A stretch of DNA of 7,411 nucleotides from an uncultured Sutterella sp. (lineage in GTDB: Bacteria; Pseudomonadota; Gammaproteobacteria; Burkholderiales; Burkholderiaceae_F): the NCBI GenBank assembly GCA_900770335.1, contig CAAGKD010000021.1:1-7411 (forward strand). Direction: 5' to 3'. Below, one piece after another: positions 1-6,054 of this stretch. The notes beneath the pieces were generated by a model. That model was not told the origin of the DNA and did not search any database. It saw only the letters and a program-made list of their open reading frames with translations. The stretch's first letter is position 1. Every line of letters starts with the position of its first letter. The position numbers and the translations under genes were made by a program.

Positions 1-241
1 CAACCAGCAGATCATCGACTACATGGTCGAGCGCTACGGCGACTTCGTGCTCTACAAGCCGCCCTTCAAGTTCTCGACCGCGATCCTCTGGCTCGGGCCC
101 CTGTGCCTCTTTCTCATCGGCCTCGCGGCCTTCTACATCAACCTCAGGCGCCGCAAGCGCCTCGTGACGGCCTCCGCCAAGCCCCTGACCGCTCAGGAGA
201 AGGCTCTCGCCGACGAATTGCTCTCGGGCAGGAAGGAGTAG
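1..241 (+). CDS. ccmH: Cytochrome c maturation protein CcmH/CycL/NrfF, 3' end
   Basis: This is the C-terminal part of the thiol-disulfide protein that helps keep apocytochrome c cysteines reduced for heme ligation at the outer face of the inner membrane. The gene runs in from the left edge, so the CXXC-bearing N-terminal region lies outside the window. What is visible is the conserved stretch IIDYMVERYGDFVLYKPP. It is followed by one transmembrane helix (about FSTAILWLGPLCLFLIGLAAFYI), a basic stop-transfer RRRKR, and a short acidic cytoplasmic tail ending ELLSGRKE before TAG at 239-241. The first complete codon in frame starts at position 2. The reading AAGGAG at its 3' end serves as the ribosome binding site of the next gene, which starts 4 nt after the stop, so the two are co-transcribed and probably translationally coupled. 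Identification is firm from the motif and from the ccmI neighbour. Confidence 0.93.
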   Translation, partial: NQQIIDYMVERYGDFVLYKPPFKFSTAILWLGPLCLFLIGLAAFYINLRRRKRLVTASAKPLTAQEKALADELLSGRKE

Positions 242-245
242 TCCC

Positions 246-1601
246 GTGACCGTCTTCATCATTCTCTGCGCCGCAATGGCGCTCCTCGCCGTCGCCGCCG
301 TGTGCCTGCCGCTCTGGTTCGGCGGACGCTCGCGCGCCGAGGAGACCCGCCGCGCCCAGGTGCTCGAGATCCTCCGCCAGCAGGCCGCGGACCTCGAGGC
401 CGAGCGCGCCGCGGGCCGCATCGGCATCGACGAGTACGACGAGACCCGCATGGAGCTCGAGCGTCGCGTGCTCGAGGAGACCCGCCACGAGGAGGACGCC
501 CGCTCCGGGAGGAGCTCCCGCGTGCCGCGCATCCTCGCCGTCGCGCTGCTCGTCGCCATTCCCGTCTGCGTCTCCTTGGGGTACTACGCCCTCGGTCGCC
601 CCACCGCGATGGACCCGCAGTTCATCTCGATGATGGAGGCCCAGCAGGCCCGCATGCGCGGCCACTCTCAGCGCGACATGCAGAAGATCCTCGACGAGCT
701 TCGCTCGAAGCTCGAGAAGGATCCGAGGAACCCCAACGGCTGGTTCATGCTCGCGCGCACCGCGGCCTCGATGAACCGCTTCGACGAGTCCGTCGAGGCG
801 TTCAAGAAGCTCAACGCGCTCGTGCCTAACAACGCCGACATCCTCGCCGACATGGCCGACATGATGGCCGCCGCGAACGGCAAGGTCATCACGCCCGACG
901 TCGAGAAGGTCCTCAACAAGGCCCTCTCGATCGATCCCATGCAGTGGAAGGCCCTGGCGCTTCTCGCCATGCAGGCCTGGGACCGCCAGCAGTACGGCAA
1001 GGCCGCCGAGCTCTGGGAGCAGCTCCTCCGGGCCGTTCCGCCGGACTTCCAGGACCGCGAGCAGATCCGCGAGAACATCAATGAGGCCAGGCGCCTCGGA
1101 GGCGTCAACGACTCGATCGCCTCCGTCTCGCCCTCCGCGCGCGACCAGAACGCGGCCGACGCCGCCGCGGCCTCGACGGCCTCGGAGAAGGCCGGCTCCG
1201 AGGAGGGCGCGCAGAGCCGCCAGGCGCCTCCCACGGCCTCGCCCTCGCAGCTCCACGCCGTCGCGGGCACCGTGATGCTCACGGACGCCATGAAGGCCAA
1301 GGCCTCGCCCGAGGACACGGTCTTCATCTACGCCCGTCCCGCCTCCGGAAGCCGCATGCCCGTGGCCTTCACGAAGGTGAAGGTCAAGGACCTGCCCTTC
1401 AACTTCGAGCTCAACGAGACGATGCGCATCCCCATGGGCGAGGAGACCCTCGCCAACACGAAGATCGTCATCGTCGGCGCCCGCGTGAGCAAGACCGGCA
1501 ACTTCATGCCCCAGGCCGGAGACCTCGAGGGCGAGATGGAGCAGCCCGTCGAAGTGGGCGACCGCGGACTCGTCGTGACGATCGGCTCGGAGAGGAAGTG
1601 A
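246..1601 (+). CDS. ccmI: Cytochrome c biogenesis protein CcmI (CycH)
   Basis: This 451-residue inner-membrane protein is the apocytochrome c chaperone of the System I heme ligation complex, working with CcmF and CcmH. The start is GTG at 246, preceded by AGGAAGGAG about 7 nt upstream. Domains in order: transmembrane helix 1 at about 3-25; a charged cytoplasmic coiled-coil-like loop at about 28-90 with the family pattern R-x-G-R-I-x-x-x-E-Y; transmembrane helix 2 at about 94-117; a periplasmic TPR region at about 145-285 (NPNGWFMLARTAASMNRFDE, then the DPMQWKALALLAMQAWDRQQYGKA repeat unit); a low-complexity Ala/Ser/Glu linker at about 288-335; and a C-terminal CycH-type beta domain at about 337-450 with VAGTVMLTDAMKAKASPEDT and VFIYARP. 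In E. coli the CcmH and CcmI functions are fused in one protein; here they are separate genes, as in many alpha- and beta-proteobacteria. It is the last gene of the operon, because a strong terminator follows. Confidence 0.95.
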   Translation: MTVFIILCAAMALLAVAAVCLPLWFGGRSRAEETRRAQVLEILRQQAADLEAERAAGRIGIDEYDETRMELERRVLEETRHEEDARSGRSSRVPRILAVALLVAIPVCVSLGYYALGRPTAMDPQFISMMEAQQARMRGHSQRDMQKILDELRSKLEKDPRNPNGWFMLARTAASMNRFDESVEAFKKLNALVPNNADILADMADMMAAANGKVITPDVEKVLNKALSIDPMQWKALALLAMQAWDRQQYGKAAELWEQLLRAVPPDFQDREQIRENINEARRLGGVNDSIASVSPSARDQNAADAAAASTASEKAGSEEGAQSRQAPPTASPSQLHAVAGTVMLTDAMKAKASPEDTVFIYARPASGSRMPVAFTKVKVKDLPFNFELNETMRIPMGEETLANTKIVIVGARVSKTGNFMPQAGDLEGEMEQPVEVGDRGLVVTIGSERK

Positions 1602-1638
1602 CGCCTCAAGCGCCGTCGGATCTCTGACGAATTGAAAG

Positions 1639-1673
1639 ACCCCGCCGGGAGACGAACTCCCGGCGGGGTTTTT
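1639..1673 (+). terminator. Rho-independent terminator of the ccm operon
   Basis: The inverted repeat CCCCGCCGGGA (1640-1650) and TCCCGGCGGGG (1658-1668) forms a perfect 11-bp GC-rich stem, extendable by the G-C pair 1651/1657, around a small GACGAAC loop. It is followed by TTTTTC. It lies 38 nt after the ccmI stop codon and marks the 3' end of the cytochrome c maturation operon. Confidence 0.95.
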
Positions 1674-1739
1674 CATTGGGCACTGTCCGCAGGGCGGCCG
1701 TTCAGCTTGCCGGCAACAGACAAGGGTTAACCCCGTCCT

Positions 1740-1900
1740 TAGGTGGTGTGAAACATTGGAAAAATATGGGTAATTTTCAAATTTCTGTGAGTCTGAGCTT
1801 GTCACGCCCTTGACCGGACTGAGTGATCGATCCGAATTCTGCAAACATGCGGAATGATTTTCATTTGTCCTCCCGCAGCGAGGAGGCGATCACGATTTTG
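1740..1900 (+). promoter_or_regulatory. AT-rich leader ahead of the autotransporter relic
   Basis: Positions 1751-1800 fall to about 30% G+C (15 of 50 bases) in a window that is otherwise about two thirds G+C. They lie between the ccm terminator and the autotransporter signal-peptide start at 1934. This is where a promoter for that gene should be. TTGACC at 1810-1815 could be a -35 element, but no convincing -10 box sits 16-18 nt downstream, so no exact promoter is assigned. A 10-bp palindrome, GGGTTAACCC, lies at 1724-1733. No coding signal was seen between 1602 and 1933. Confidence 0.35.
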
Positions 1901-1920
1901 CGCAGGCCGAGCGGCCTGCG
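1901..1920 (+). promoter_or_regulatory. Stem-loop abutting the ribosome binding site of the autotransporter relic
   Basis: CGCAGGCC (1901-1908) and GGCCTGCG (1913-1920) pair perfectly around the loop GAGC. The stem ends 3 nt before the Shine-Dalgarno GGAG (1924-1927) of the signal-peptide ORF starting at 1934. There is no T run, so it is not a terminator. Its position suggests an effect on translation initiation or mRNA stability, which is inferred from placement only. A weaker hairpin (TCCTC 1868-1872 with GAGGA 1880-1884) precedes it. Confidence 0.4.
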
Positions 1921-1933
1921 TGCGGAGCAAGGC

Positions 1934-2671
1934 ATGAACAAGGCGTACAAGGTGGTGTTCAAAAAGGCGCGCGGCGCGCTGATGGCGGTCAACGAGATCT
2001 CCTCATCGGTGCGGGGAAAGGGCGCGGCGAAGAGCGTCGTCGCCCTGGCGGCCCTGGCTGCGGCGGGCGGAATCGGGTGCGCGTACGCCGACGCGGGGAA
2101 GGTTGTTGTCTCTGACGGCAAGACTGAGCAGTAAGTCCGAAGGCACGGTCTTCAGGCAGACGAACGACGCGGACTTCTGGGGCTCTCTGCCTACGCGGCG
2201 AAGGACTTCCAAGGGCTCAGCGTCAAGGCGGACCTCGGCTGCCTTTCTTCGAAGAACGACCTCAAGGTCGCGTATGCGCGCGAGACCGTCGACGCCCGGG
2301 CCTGGACCCTCGGGCTGCGCTTCACGCGGATTGACGTTGACGACCTCGTCGACCGCGAGAACGGCTCGGTGAACCTCATCGAGGCGCCCGTGGGCCTCGC
2401 CCTCAGGGCGAGCTTCGACGCCGCCGGCTGGCGGGCCGTGCCGAGGCTCGACCTCTCGGTCGCGCCGCAGCTCGGCGACAAGGACGCCTCGACGAGAATC
2501 GGGGGCGTTTCGGTTGACGCGAACGTCATCGCCCACGCCCTTGACCGCGCCGCGCTGGGCGTGGGGGCGACGAAGGGCGACTTCACCTTCGGGCTCGACT
2601 GCAGGTTCGGGTTCGGGAGCGAGGACCGCGCCAACCACGCCCTCAAGGCGTCGGGGCGCTGCGCCTTCTGA
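1934..2671 (+). pseudogene. Degraded type V autotransporter (ESPR signal peptide plus beta-barrel remnant)
   Basis: The ORF starts at ATG 1934 with GGAG 6 nt upstream. It encodes an extended signal peptide region (MNKAYKVVFKKARGALMAVN, then EISSS), a hydrophobic core and a likely cleavage after AYA at residue 52. It stops at TAA 2132-2134 after only 66 codons. Barrel-like sequence then continues. In frame 3 (about 2127-2183) one reads SSKSEGTVFRQTNDADFWG. From about 2183 the frame returns to that of the start codon and reads LSAYAAKDFQGLSVKADLG through to a typical C-terminal strand ending in Phe (SGRCAF, stop 2669-2671). The GGGG at 2179-2182 would restore the frame with one more G (W-G-L-S-A-Y). 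Autotransporters are normally many hundreds of residues long; here the passenger and part of the barrel are missing. The intact parts would have been exported through Sec and inserted in the outer membrane. It is probably non-functional. Confidence 0.82.
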
Positions 2672-2686
2672 CGTCTGAGGCTTCCG

Positions 2687-2712
2687 GGGCGGCCTCGGGG
2701 CCGTCCTTGTCC
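2687..2712 (+). terminator. Weak terminator-like hairpin after the autotransporter relic
   Basis: GGGCGGCC (2687-2694) pairs with GGCCGTCC (2699-2706), including one G-U pair, around the loop TCGG. TTGTCC follows rather than a clean T run. It begins 15 nt after the barrel stop codon, so it plausibly ended the old autotransporter transcript, but it is a poor terminator by sequence. Confidence 0.45.
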
Positions 2713-2749
2713 AGGATTGCCAAACGATCCGTCCGGCGCGTTCGGCGAA

Positions 2750-2780
2750 TTGTGCAAAACCGCGCTGGCCGTGCTATCTT
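2750..2780 (+). promoter_or_regulatory. Candidate sigma-70 promoter of the small transcription unit
   Basis: TTGTGC (2750-2755) and TATCTT (2775-2780) resemble -35 and -10 boxes, but the 19-nt spacer is longer than ideal. The sequence around them is locally less GC-rich than the coding regions. Initiation a few bases after 2780 would give a leader of roughly 70 nt before the strong ribosome binding site at 2844-2850. The assignment leans on the ribosome binding site and terminator downstream. Confidence 0.35.
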
Positions 2781-2856
2781 GCCTCTCAGCGCGGGGGAGG
2801 CCTTGGGGCCCGCACCGCGCGAAGCACACGACATCGAACCTTTGGAGGAGCCTGCC

Positions 2857-3012
2857 ATGACGGCAGCTACGCTGAAACTGACGAGCATCGCCCCTGCGGG
2901 CGTTGCGTCCGTCCGCGCCTCCTCCTCTGCGTCCTCTACGACCACATCCTCTTCCACAGCGGGGAGGATGGAGCACGCCTCGTGGATGCACGTTCGATGT
3001 TGCCGGATCTGA
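2857..3012 (+). CDS. Small ORF of 51 codons, unknown product
   Basis: An ATG at 2857 lies 6 nt after GGAGGAG (2844-2850), one of the best Shine-Dalgarno sequences in the window. The predicted peptide begins MTAATLKLTSIAPAGVASVR, has a Ser/Thr-rich middle and ends in WMHVRCCRI. It has no signal peptide or transmembrane helix that I can see, and I do not recognise it. The ORF sits between a candidate promoter and a strong terminator whose stem begins 31 nt after the stop, so it appears to be its own transcription unit. Codon choice in this frame is unlike the neighbours. From about 2901 to 3000 another frame (codons starting at 2904) carries the local CTC/GTC/TAC/ATC preference and reads LLLCVLYDHILFHSGEDGAR. 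Either the ORF is a relic with a frameshift, or the RNA itself is the product, or a short peptide is made. Confidence 0.35.
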   Translation: MTAATLKLTSIAPAGVASVRASSSASSTTTSSSTAGRMEHASWMHVRCCRI

Positions 3013-3042
3013 AAGACCGGCGAAAAGGCAGATTTTCCAAGG

Positions 3043-3078
3043 AACGGGAGCACCTCACGAAGGCGCTCCCGTTTTTTT
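3043..3078 (+). terminator. Strong Rho-independent terminator of the small transcription unit
   Basis: AACGGGAGC (3043-3051) pairs with GCTCCCGTT (3065-3073) in a 9-bp stem with a 13-nt loop, followed by an uninterrupted run of seven T (3072-3078). It separates the small unit from the DUF3100 operon. If transcription of that operon began upstream of it, the hairpin would act as an attenuator, but no competing antiterminator hairpin was seen. Confidence 0.92.
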
Positions 3079-3320
3079 ATTGACGCGGCGCTCCCCGGCG
3101 GGAGGCCGCAGGGGACCCAGGGAGCGGGGCGAAGACCCCGCCCGAAAAAGACCAGCAGAAACCACAAGAAGACCACCCGGCCGGATCTCCGGAGCGCCGT
3201 TTGCTTTTCCGTTTGGCAGAAGCGGGCCGCCCGAGGGAATCCGGCGACAAGCCTTCAGAAAAACCAGCCCGGGACCCGCCGAAGGCGCCGCCCGAACTTT
3301 CAACCCGACAGGGGAACATC
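3079..3320 (+). promoter_or_regulatory. Intergenic leader upstream of the DUF3100 operon
   Basis: These 242 nt must contain the operon promoter if the terminator at 3043-3078 is efficient. I see no clear -35/-10 pair. A hairpin GCGGGG (3124-3129) / CCCCGC (3136-3141) with loop CGAAGA is present but has no T run after it on this strand. A purine-rich, low-structure stretch follows at about 3144-3175. An upstream in-frame extension of the gene back to 3201 has no ribosome binding site and no coding character. Confidence 0.3.
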
Positions 3321-4106
3321 ATGGACCTCATAAAAAATTTCAAAATCCACATCCTCGCCCTCATCATCGTCGTCATCGCCGAGATGATCGGTATCCTCAA
3401 GTTCGGCCTGGTCGTGCTTCTGCCGCTGCTCTACGCGCTCGTGATCGGCGCGATCGTGAGCTTCCCGCGCTGGAACTTCATCAAGCTCCCTGAGATGGAG
3501 CGCGCGGGCAAGATGCTCGGCGTCGGCGTGCTGCTGCTCATGACGAAGATCGCCCTCGACATCGGCCCGAACATCGGCTTGATCATGCAGTCGGGCTTCG
3601 CGCTTCTCATGCAGGAGTTCGGCCACTTCTTCGGCACGCTGATCTTCGGCCTGCCGATGGCGCTGCTCCTCGGCATGAAGCGCGAGTCGATCGGCGCGTG
3701 CTACTCGATCGACCGCGAGGCGAACGTCGCGATCATCTTCGAGCGCTTCGGCCTCGATTCGCCCGAGGGCCGCGGCGTGATGGGCATGTACGTCTGCGGC
3801 ACGGTCTTCGGTGCCTTCTGGGTGTCGCTCCTCGCGGGCGCCATCGCGCAGCTCGGAATCTTCCATCCGCACGCCCTCGCGATGGGCGCGGGCATCGGCA
3901 GCGCCTCGATGATGGCCGCCTCGACGAGCTCGATCATCGCCGTCCACCCCGAGTGGGCCGAGACCGTGCGGGCCTACGCTGCCGCCGCGAACCTGCTCAC
4001 CTCCGTCATCGGCATCTACTTCTCGCTCTTCATTTCGCTCCCGGTCACGATCAAGGTCTACGAGTTCTTCACCCGCGACAAGGTCGAGGACAAGCCCGCC
4101 GCCTGA
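3321..4106 (+). CDS. DUF3100 family multispanning membrane protein, putative transporter subunit
   Basis: This 261-residue inner-membrane protein starts at ATG 3321, with AGGGG (3310-3314) 6 nt upstream. Hydrophobic segments lie at about 8-24, 27-48, 65-80, 84-98, 104-118, 153-178, 187-208 and 219-245, giving roughly seven or eight membrane helices. A conserved-looking polar loop, GMKRESIGACYSIDREANVA (118-137), carries several charged residues between two membrane parts. It is followed by a glycine-rich GVMGMYVCGTVFGAFW segment and a Gly/Ser/Ala-rich helix, AMGAGIGSASMMAASTSSII. From memory this matches the DUF3100 family, which is of unproven function and often sits beside M20 amidohydrolases. 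A second small membrane gene follows after 54 nt and an M20D hydrolase after that, so a role in importing the hydrolase substrate is the natural inference. The actual substrate and transport mechanism are unknown. Confidence 0.75.
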   Translation: MDLIKNFKIHILALIIVVIAEMIGILKFGLVVLLPLLYALVIGAIVSFPRWNFIKLPEMERAGKMLGVGVLLLMTKIALDIGPNIGLIMQSGFALLMQEFGHFFGTLIFGLPMALLLGMKRESIGACYSIDREANVAIIFERFGLDSPEGRGVMGMYVCGTVFGAFWVSLLAGAIAQLGIFHPHALAMGAGIGSASMMAASTSSIIAVHPEWAETVRAYAAAANLLTSVIGIYFSLFISLPVTIKVYEFFTRDKVEDKPAA

Positions 4107-4160
4107 CGGCCGGCCCGACGGAAGGCAACACCCCATCGCAACGAACAAGAGTTAAAGAAA

Positions 4161-4628
4161 ATGAAAAAGCTTCTCAACGAGATGTACGACGTGATCTTCA
4201 TCCTCCTCGTCACGGGTTTCTTCACCTGGATCGCGAACATGATGCAGGGCTCGAACGTCAACATGGCCGGCAGCTCCATCGGCGTGCTGATTCTCGTCGT
4301 TCTCACCGCCCTCGGCGTCTTCATCTCGCACCTGCCGGGCTTCAAGATCCTGCCGATGGTGTTCTGGGTCTCGACCCTCGCCGTCATCGTTTCGCTGCCG
4401 CAGTTTCCGGGGAGCGCGTGGCTGCTCTCCTACACCAAGCAGGTCGGGTTCCTGCCCCTCACGACGCCGGTGCTCGCCTACTGCGGGCTCTCCCTAGGCA
4501 AGGACATCGAGGGCTTCAAGCGCCTCTCCTGGAGGATCGTTCCGGTCGCGCTCTGCGTCGCCGCGGGCAGCTTCATCTGCGCCACGGCCCTGGCGGAGGT
4601 GATGCTCCACCTCGAGGGCATCTTCTGA
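4161..4628 (+). CDS. Small integral membrane protein, putative partner of the DUF3100 protein
   Basis: This 155-residue protein starts at ATG 4161. The upstream AAGAGTTAAAGAAA is only a weak ribosome binding site, so coupling to the gene before it is possible. Hydrophobic segments at about 11-28, 38-56, 64-80, 96-112 and 126-149 suggest five membrane helices. There is no signal peptide cleavage site. A loop with alternating charge, GLSLGKDIEGFKRLSWRIVP (109-128), precedes the last helix. The sequence looks like the second half of a split transporter rather than a known enzyme, and I cannot name a characterised family for it. Its place between the DUF3100 gene and the amidohydrolase, on the same strand with no terminator before it, argues that it forms a complex with the DUF3100 protein. 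The overall arrangement recalls small-large membrane subunit pairs such as MadL/MadM, but homology to those is not claimed. Confidence 0.72.
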   Translation: MKKLLNEMYDVIFILLVTGFFTWIANMMQGSNVNMAGSSIGVLILVVLTALGVFISHLPGFKILPMVFWVSTLAVIVSLPQFPGSAWLLSYTKQVGFLPLTTPVLAYCGLSLGKDIEGFKRLSWRIVPVALCVAAGSFICATALAEVMLHLEGIF

Positions 4629-4632
4629 CCGG

Positions 4633-4701
4633 CGGGAGCACAATCTCCCGGATCCATCGTCATCCGTGCGTCCGCGGCCTTCGGGCCGAGGCGGACTTTT
4701 T
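4633..4701 (+). terminator. Tandem hairpins with a UUCG-capped terminator between membrane gene and hydrolase
   Basis: A first hairpin, CGGGAG (4633-4638) / CTCCCG (4645-4650), starts 5 nt after the stop codon. A second has outer stem GTCCGC (4670-4675) / GCGGAC (4691-4696), inner stem GGCC (4676-4679) / GGCC (4684-4687), the exceptionally stable loop TTCG, and a three-base GAG bulge. It is followed directly by TTTTT (4697-4701). That is a credible intrinsic terminator, yet the hydrolase ATG is only 22 nt further on. It may lower hydrolase transcription relative to the transporter genes or protect an mRNA 3' end. Confidence 0.7.
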
Positions 4702-4722
4702 GAAAAAGAGAGAATTCTGAAA

Positions 4723-6039
4723 ATGACCAAGGAACAGCTCAAGGCCCGCGTCTGCGAGGCCATCCGTGCGAACCGCGAGCGGACGAAGTCCCTCGCGCTT
4801 GCCATCTTCGCCGAGCCCGAGCTCGGCTTCAAGGAGGAGAAGACGAGCGCCAAGGTGAGGGCCGCGTTCGACGCGATCGGCCTTGAGCACACGGACGGCT
4901 GGGGCCGCACGGGCGTCAAGGCGCGCCTCTCGGGCGGAAAGTCCGTCCGCACGGTTGCGCTCTTCGGCGAGCTCGACGCGATCATCTGCCGCAATCACCC
5001 GGCCGCCGACAAGGTGACGGGCGCCGCGCACTGCTGCGGCCACAACGTGCAGATCGCCAACATGATGGCCGTCGCGACGGCCCTCAAGGAGACGGGCGCG
5101 ATGGCCGAGTTGGGCGGCGACGTCGTTTTCTTCGCCGTCCCAGCCGAGGAGTATGTTGAGATCGACTGGCGAAGCGGCCTTCTCAAGGACGGAACGCTCC
5201 GTTATCTCGGCGGCAAGCAGCAGCTCATCTCCGAGGGGGCGCTCGACGACGTCGACATGGCCATGCAGATGCATGTGAGCGCCACGAGGAACCCCGCGGG
5301 CGACTTCACCGTGGGCGGCTCCTCGAACGGCTTCATCGGCAAGCTCATCGAATACCGCGGCCGCGCCGCGCACGCCGCGGGCTGCCCCGACCAGGGCGTC
5401 AACGCCCTCAACGCCGCCATGATGGGCGTGATGGGCGTCAACGCGATCCGCGAGACCTTCCGCGAGTCCGACTGCATCCGCTTCCATCCGATCATCAGCT
5501 CGGGCGGCGACCTTGTGAACGTCATTCCCGACTACGTGAAGATGGAGAGCTACACGCGCGCCTCGAACGTCGAGGCGCTCGCGAGGAGCAACCGCGCCAT
5601 CAACCGCGCCCTGCGCGCGGGCGCTGCAGCGCTTGGCGCCGAGTGCGAGATCAGCGACCTGCCGGGGTACCTCCCCCTGCGCCCCGACGAGGGCATGCGG
5701 AGTCTCCTGCGCGCAAACGCCGAGGCGGTCTTCGGCGCGCCGAACGTCATCGAGGGGCCGCACTCCGCAGGGAGCACCGACATGGGCGACGTCTCGCACC
5801 TGATGCCGGTCGTGCACCCCTGGGTCGGATGCGTCGAGGGCACGCTCCATGGCTCGGACTACCGGCTCTTCGAGGAGGAGGCCGCGTTCGTGAAGACGCC
5901 TGAGGTGCTCGCCATGACAATCATCGACCTGCTCTGGGACGGCGCGAAGGCCGCGGACGCGATCTGCCGCGAGTTCACGCCCGTCTTCACGAAGGAGGAG
6001 TACATGCGGTTCCTCGACGACCTTTCGAAGGGCGAGTGA
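4723..6039 (+). CDS. M20D family metallo-amidohydrolase (AbgB/aminoacylase-like)
   Basis: This 438-residue protein has no signal peptide and is therefore a cytoplasmic, probably two-metal hydrolase that cleaves amide bonds of N-acyl or N-aminobenzoyl amino acids. The start at ATG 4723 (AAAGAGAGA upstream) is preferred to an in-frame extension to 4666, which would run back through the terminator hairpin. Family marks: EPELGF (31-36); FGELDAI with Asp85; the metal site AHCCGHN with Cys105 and His107; PAEE with the catalytic/metal Glu142-Glu143; MQMH with His184; the dimerisation-domain GRAAHAAGCPDQGVNALNAA with His217; VNVIPD (265-270); the substrate-side GSTDMGDVSHL; and the last ligand His376 in GTLHGSDYR. 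All expected ligands are present and the length is normal, so the enzyme should be active. Similarity is to M20D members annotated as amidohydrolase, PM20D2 or AbgB-like. The exact substrate cannot be read from sequence. The two membrane genes upstream probably supply it. Confidence 0.9.
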   Translation: MTKEQLKARVCEAIRANRERTKSLALAIFAEPELGFKEEKTSAKVRAAFDAIGLEHTDGWGRTGVKARLSGGKSVRTVALFGELDAIICRNHPAADKVTGAAHCCGHNVQIANMMAVATALKETGAMAELGGDVVFFAVPAEEYVEIDWRSGLLKDGTLRYLGGKQQLISEGALDDVDMAMQMHVSATRNPAGDFTVGGSSNGFIGKLIEYRGRAAHAAGCPDQGVNALNAAMMGVMGVNAIRETFRESDCIRFHPIISSGGDLVNVIPDYVKMESYTRASNVEALARSNRAINRALRAGAAALGAECEISDLPGYLPLRPDEGMRSLLRANAEAVFGAPNVIEGPHSAGSTDMGDVSHLMPVVHPWVGCVEGTLHGSDYRLFEEEAAFVKTPEVLAMTIIDLLWDGAKAADAICREFTPVFTKEEYMRFLDDLSKGE

Positions 6040-6054
6040 CCGCTGAGGTCCGAT

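Noticed and set aside
144..1844. Long open frame on the minus strand (566 codons) opposite ccmI
   Set aside because: It is antisense to a clearly recognised gene, runs across the terminator, and its translation is low-complexity Gly/Arg/Leu/His typical of reverse frames in GC-rich DNA.
2707..3012. Longer version of the small ORF starting at a TTG-type codon near 2707
   Set aside because: It would include the candidate promoter and has no ribosome binding site. The ATG at 2857 has a near-ideal one.
3201..3320. Upstream in-frame extension of the DUF3100 gene
   Set aside because: The translation is Pro/Arg/Lys-rich without membrane character, whereas ATG 3321 has a good ribosome binding site and leads directly into the first helix.
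3300..4148. Open minus-strand frame of 282 codons opposite the DUF3100 gene
   Set aside because: The product would be extremely rich in Asp/Glu/His/Arg with no domain pattern. It mirrors the codon bias of the real gene on the plus strand.
3698..4720. Open plus-strand frame of 340 codons overlapping both membrane genes
   Set aside because: The translation is Arg/His/Pro-rich and passes through two real genes and a terminator. It is a frame shadow.
4660..5850. Open minus-strand frame of 396 codons opposite the amidohydrolase
   Set aside because: It is complementary to a gene with complete M20D motifs. No recognisable domain and reverse-frame composition.
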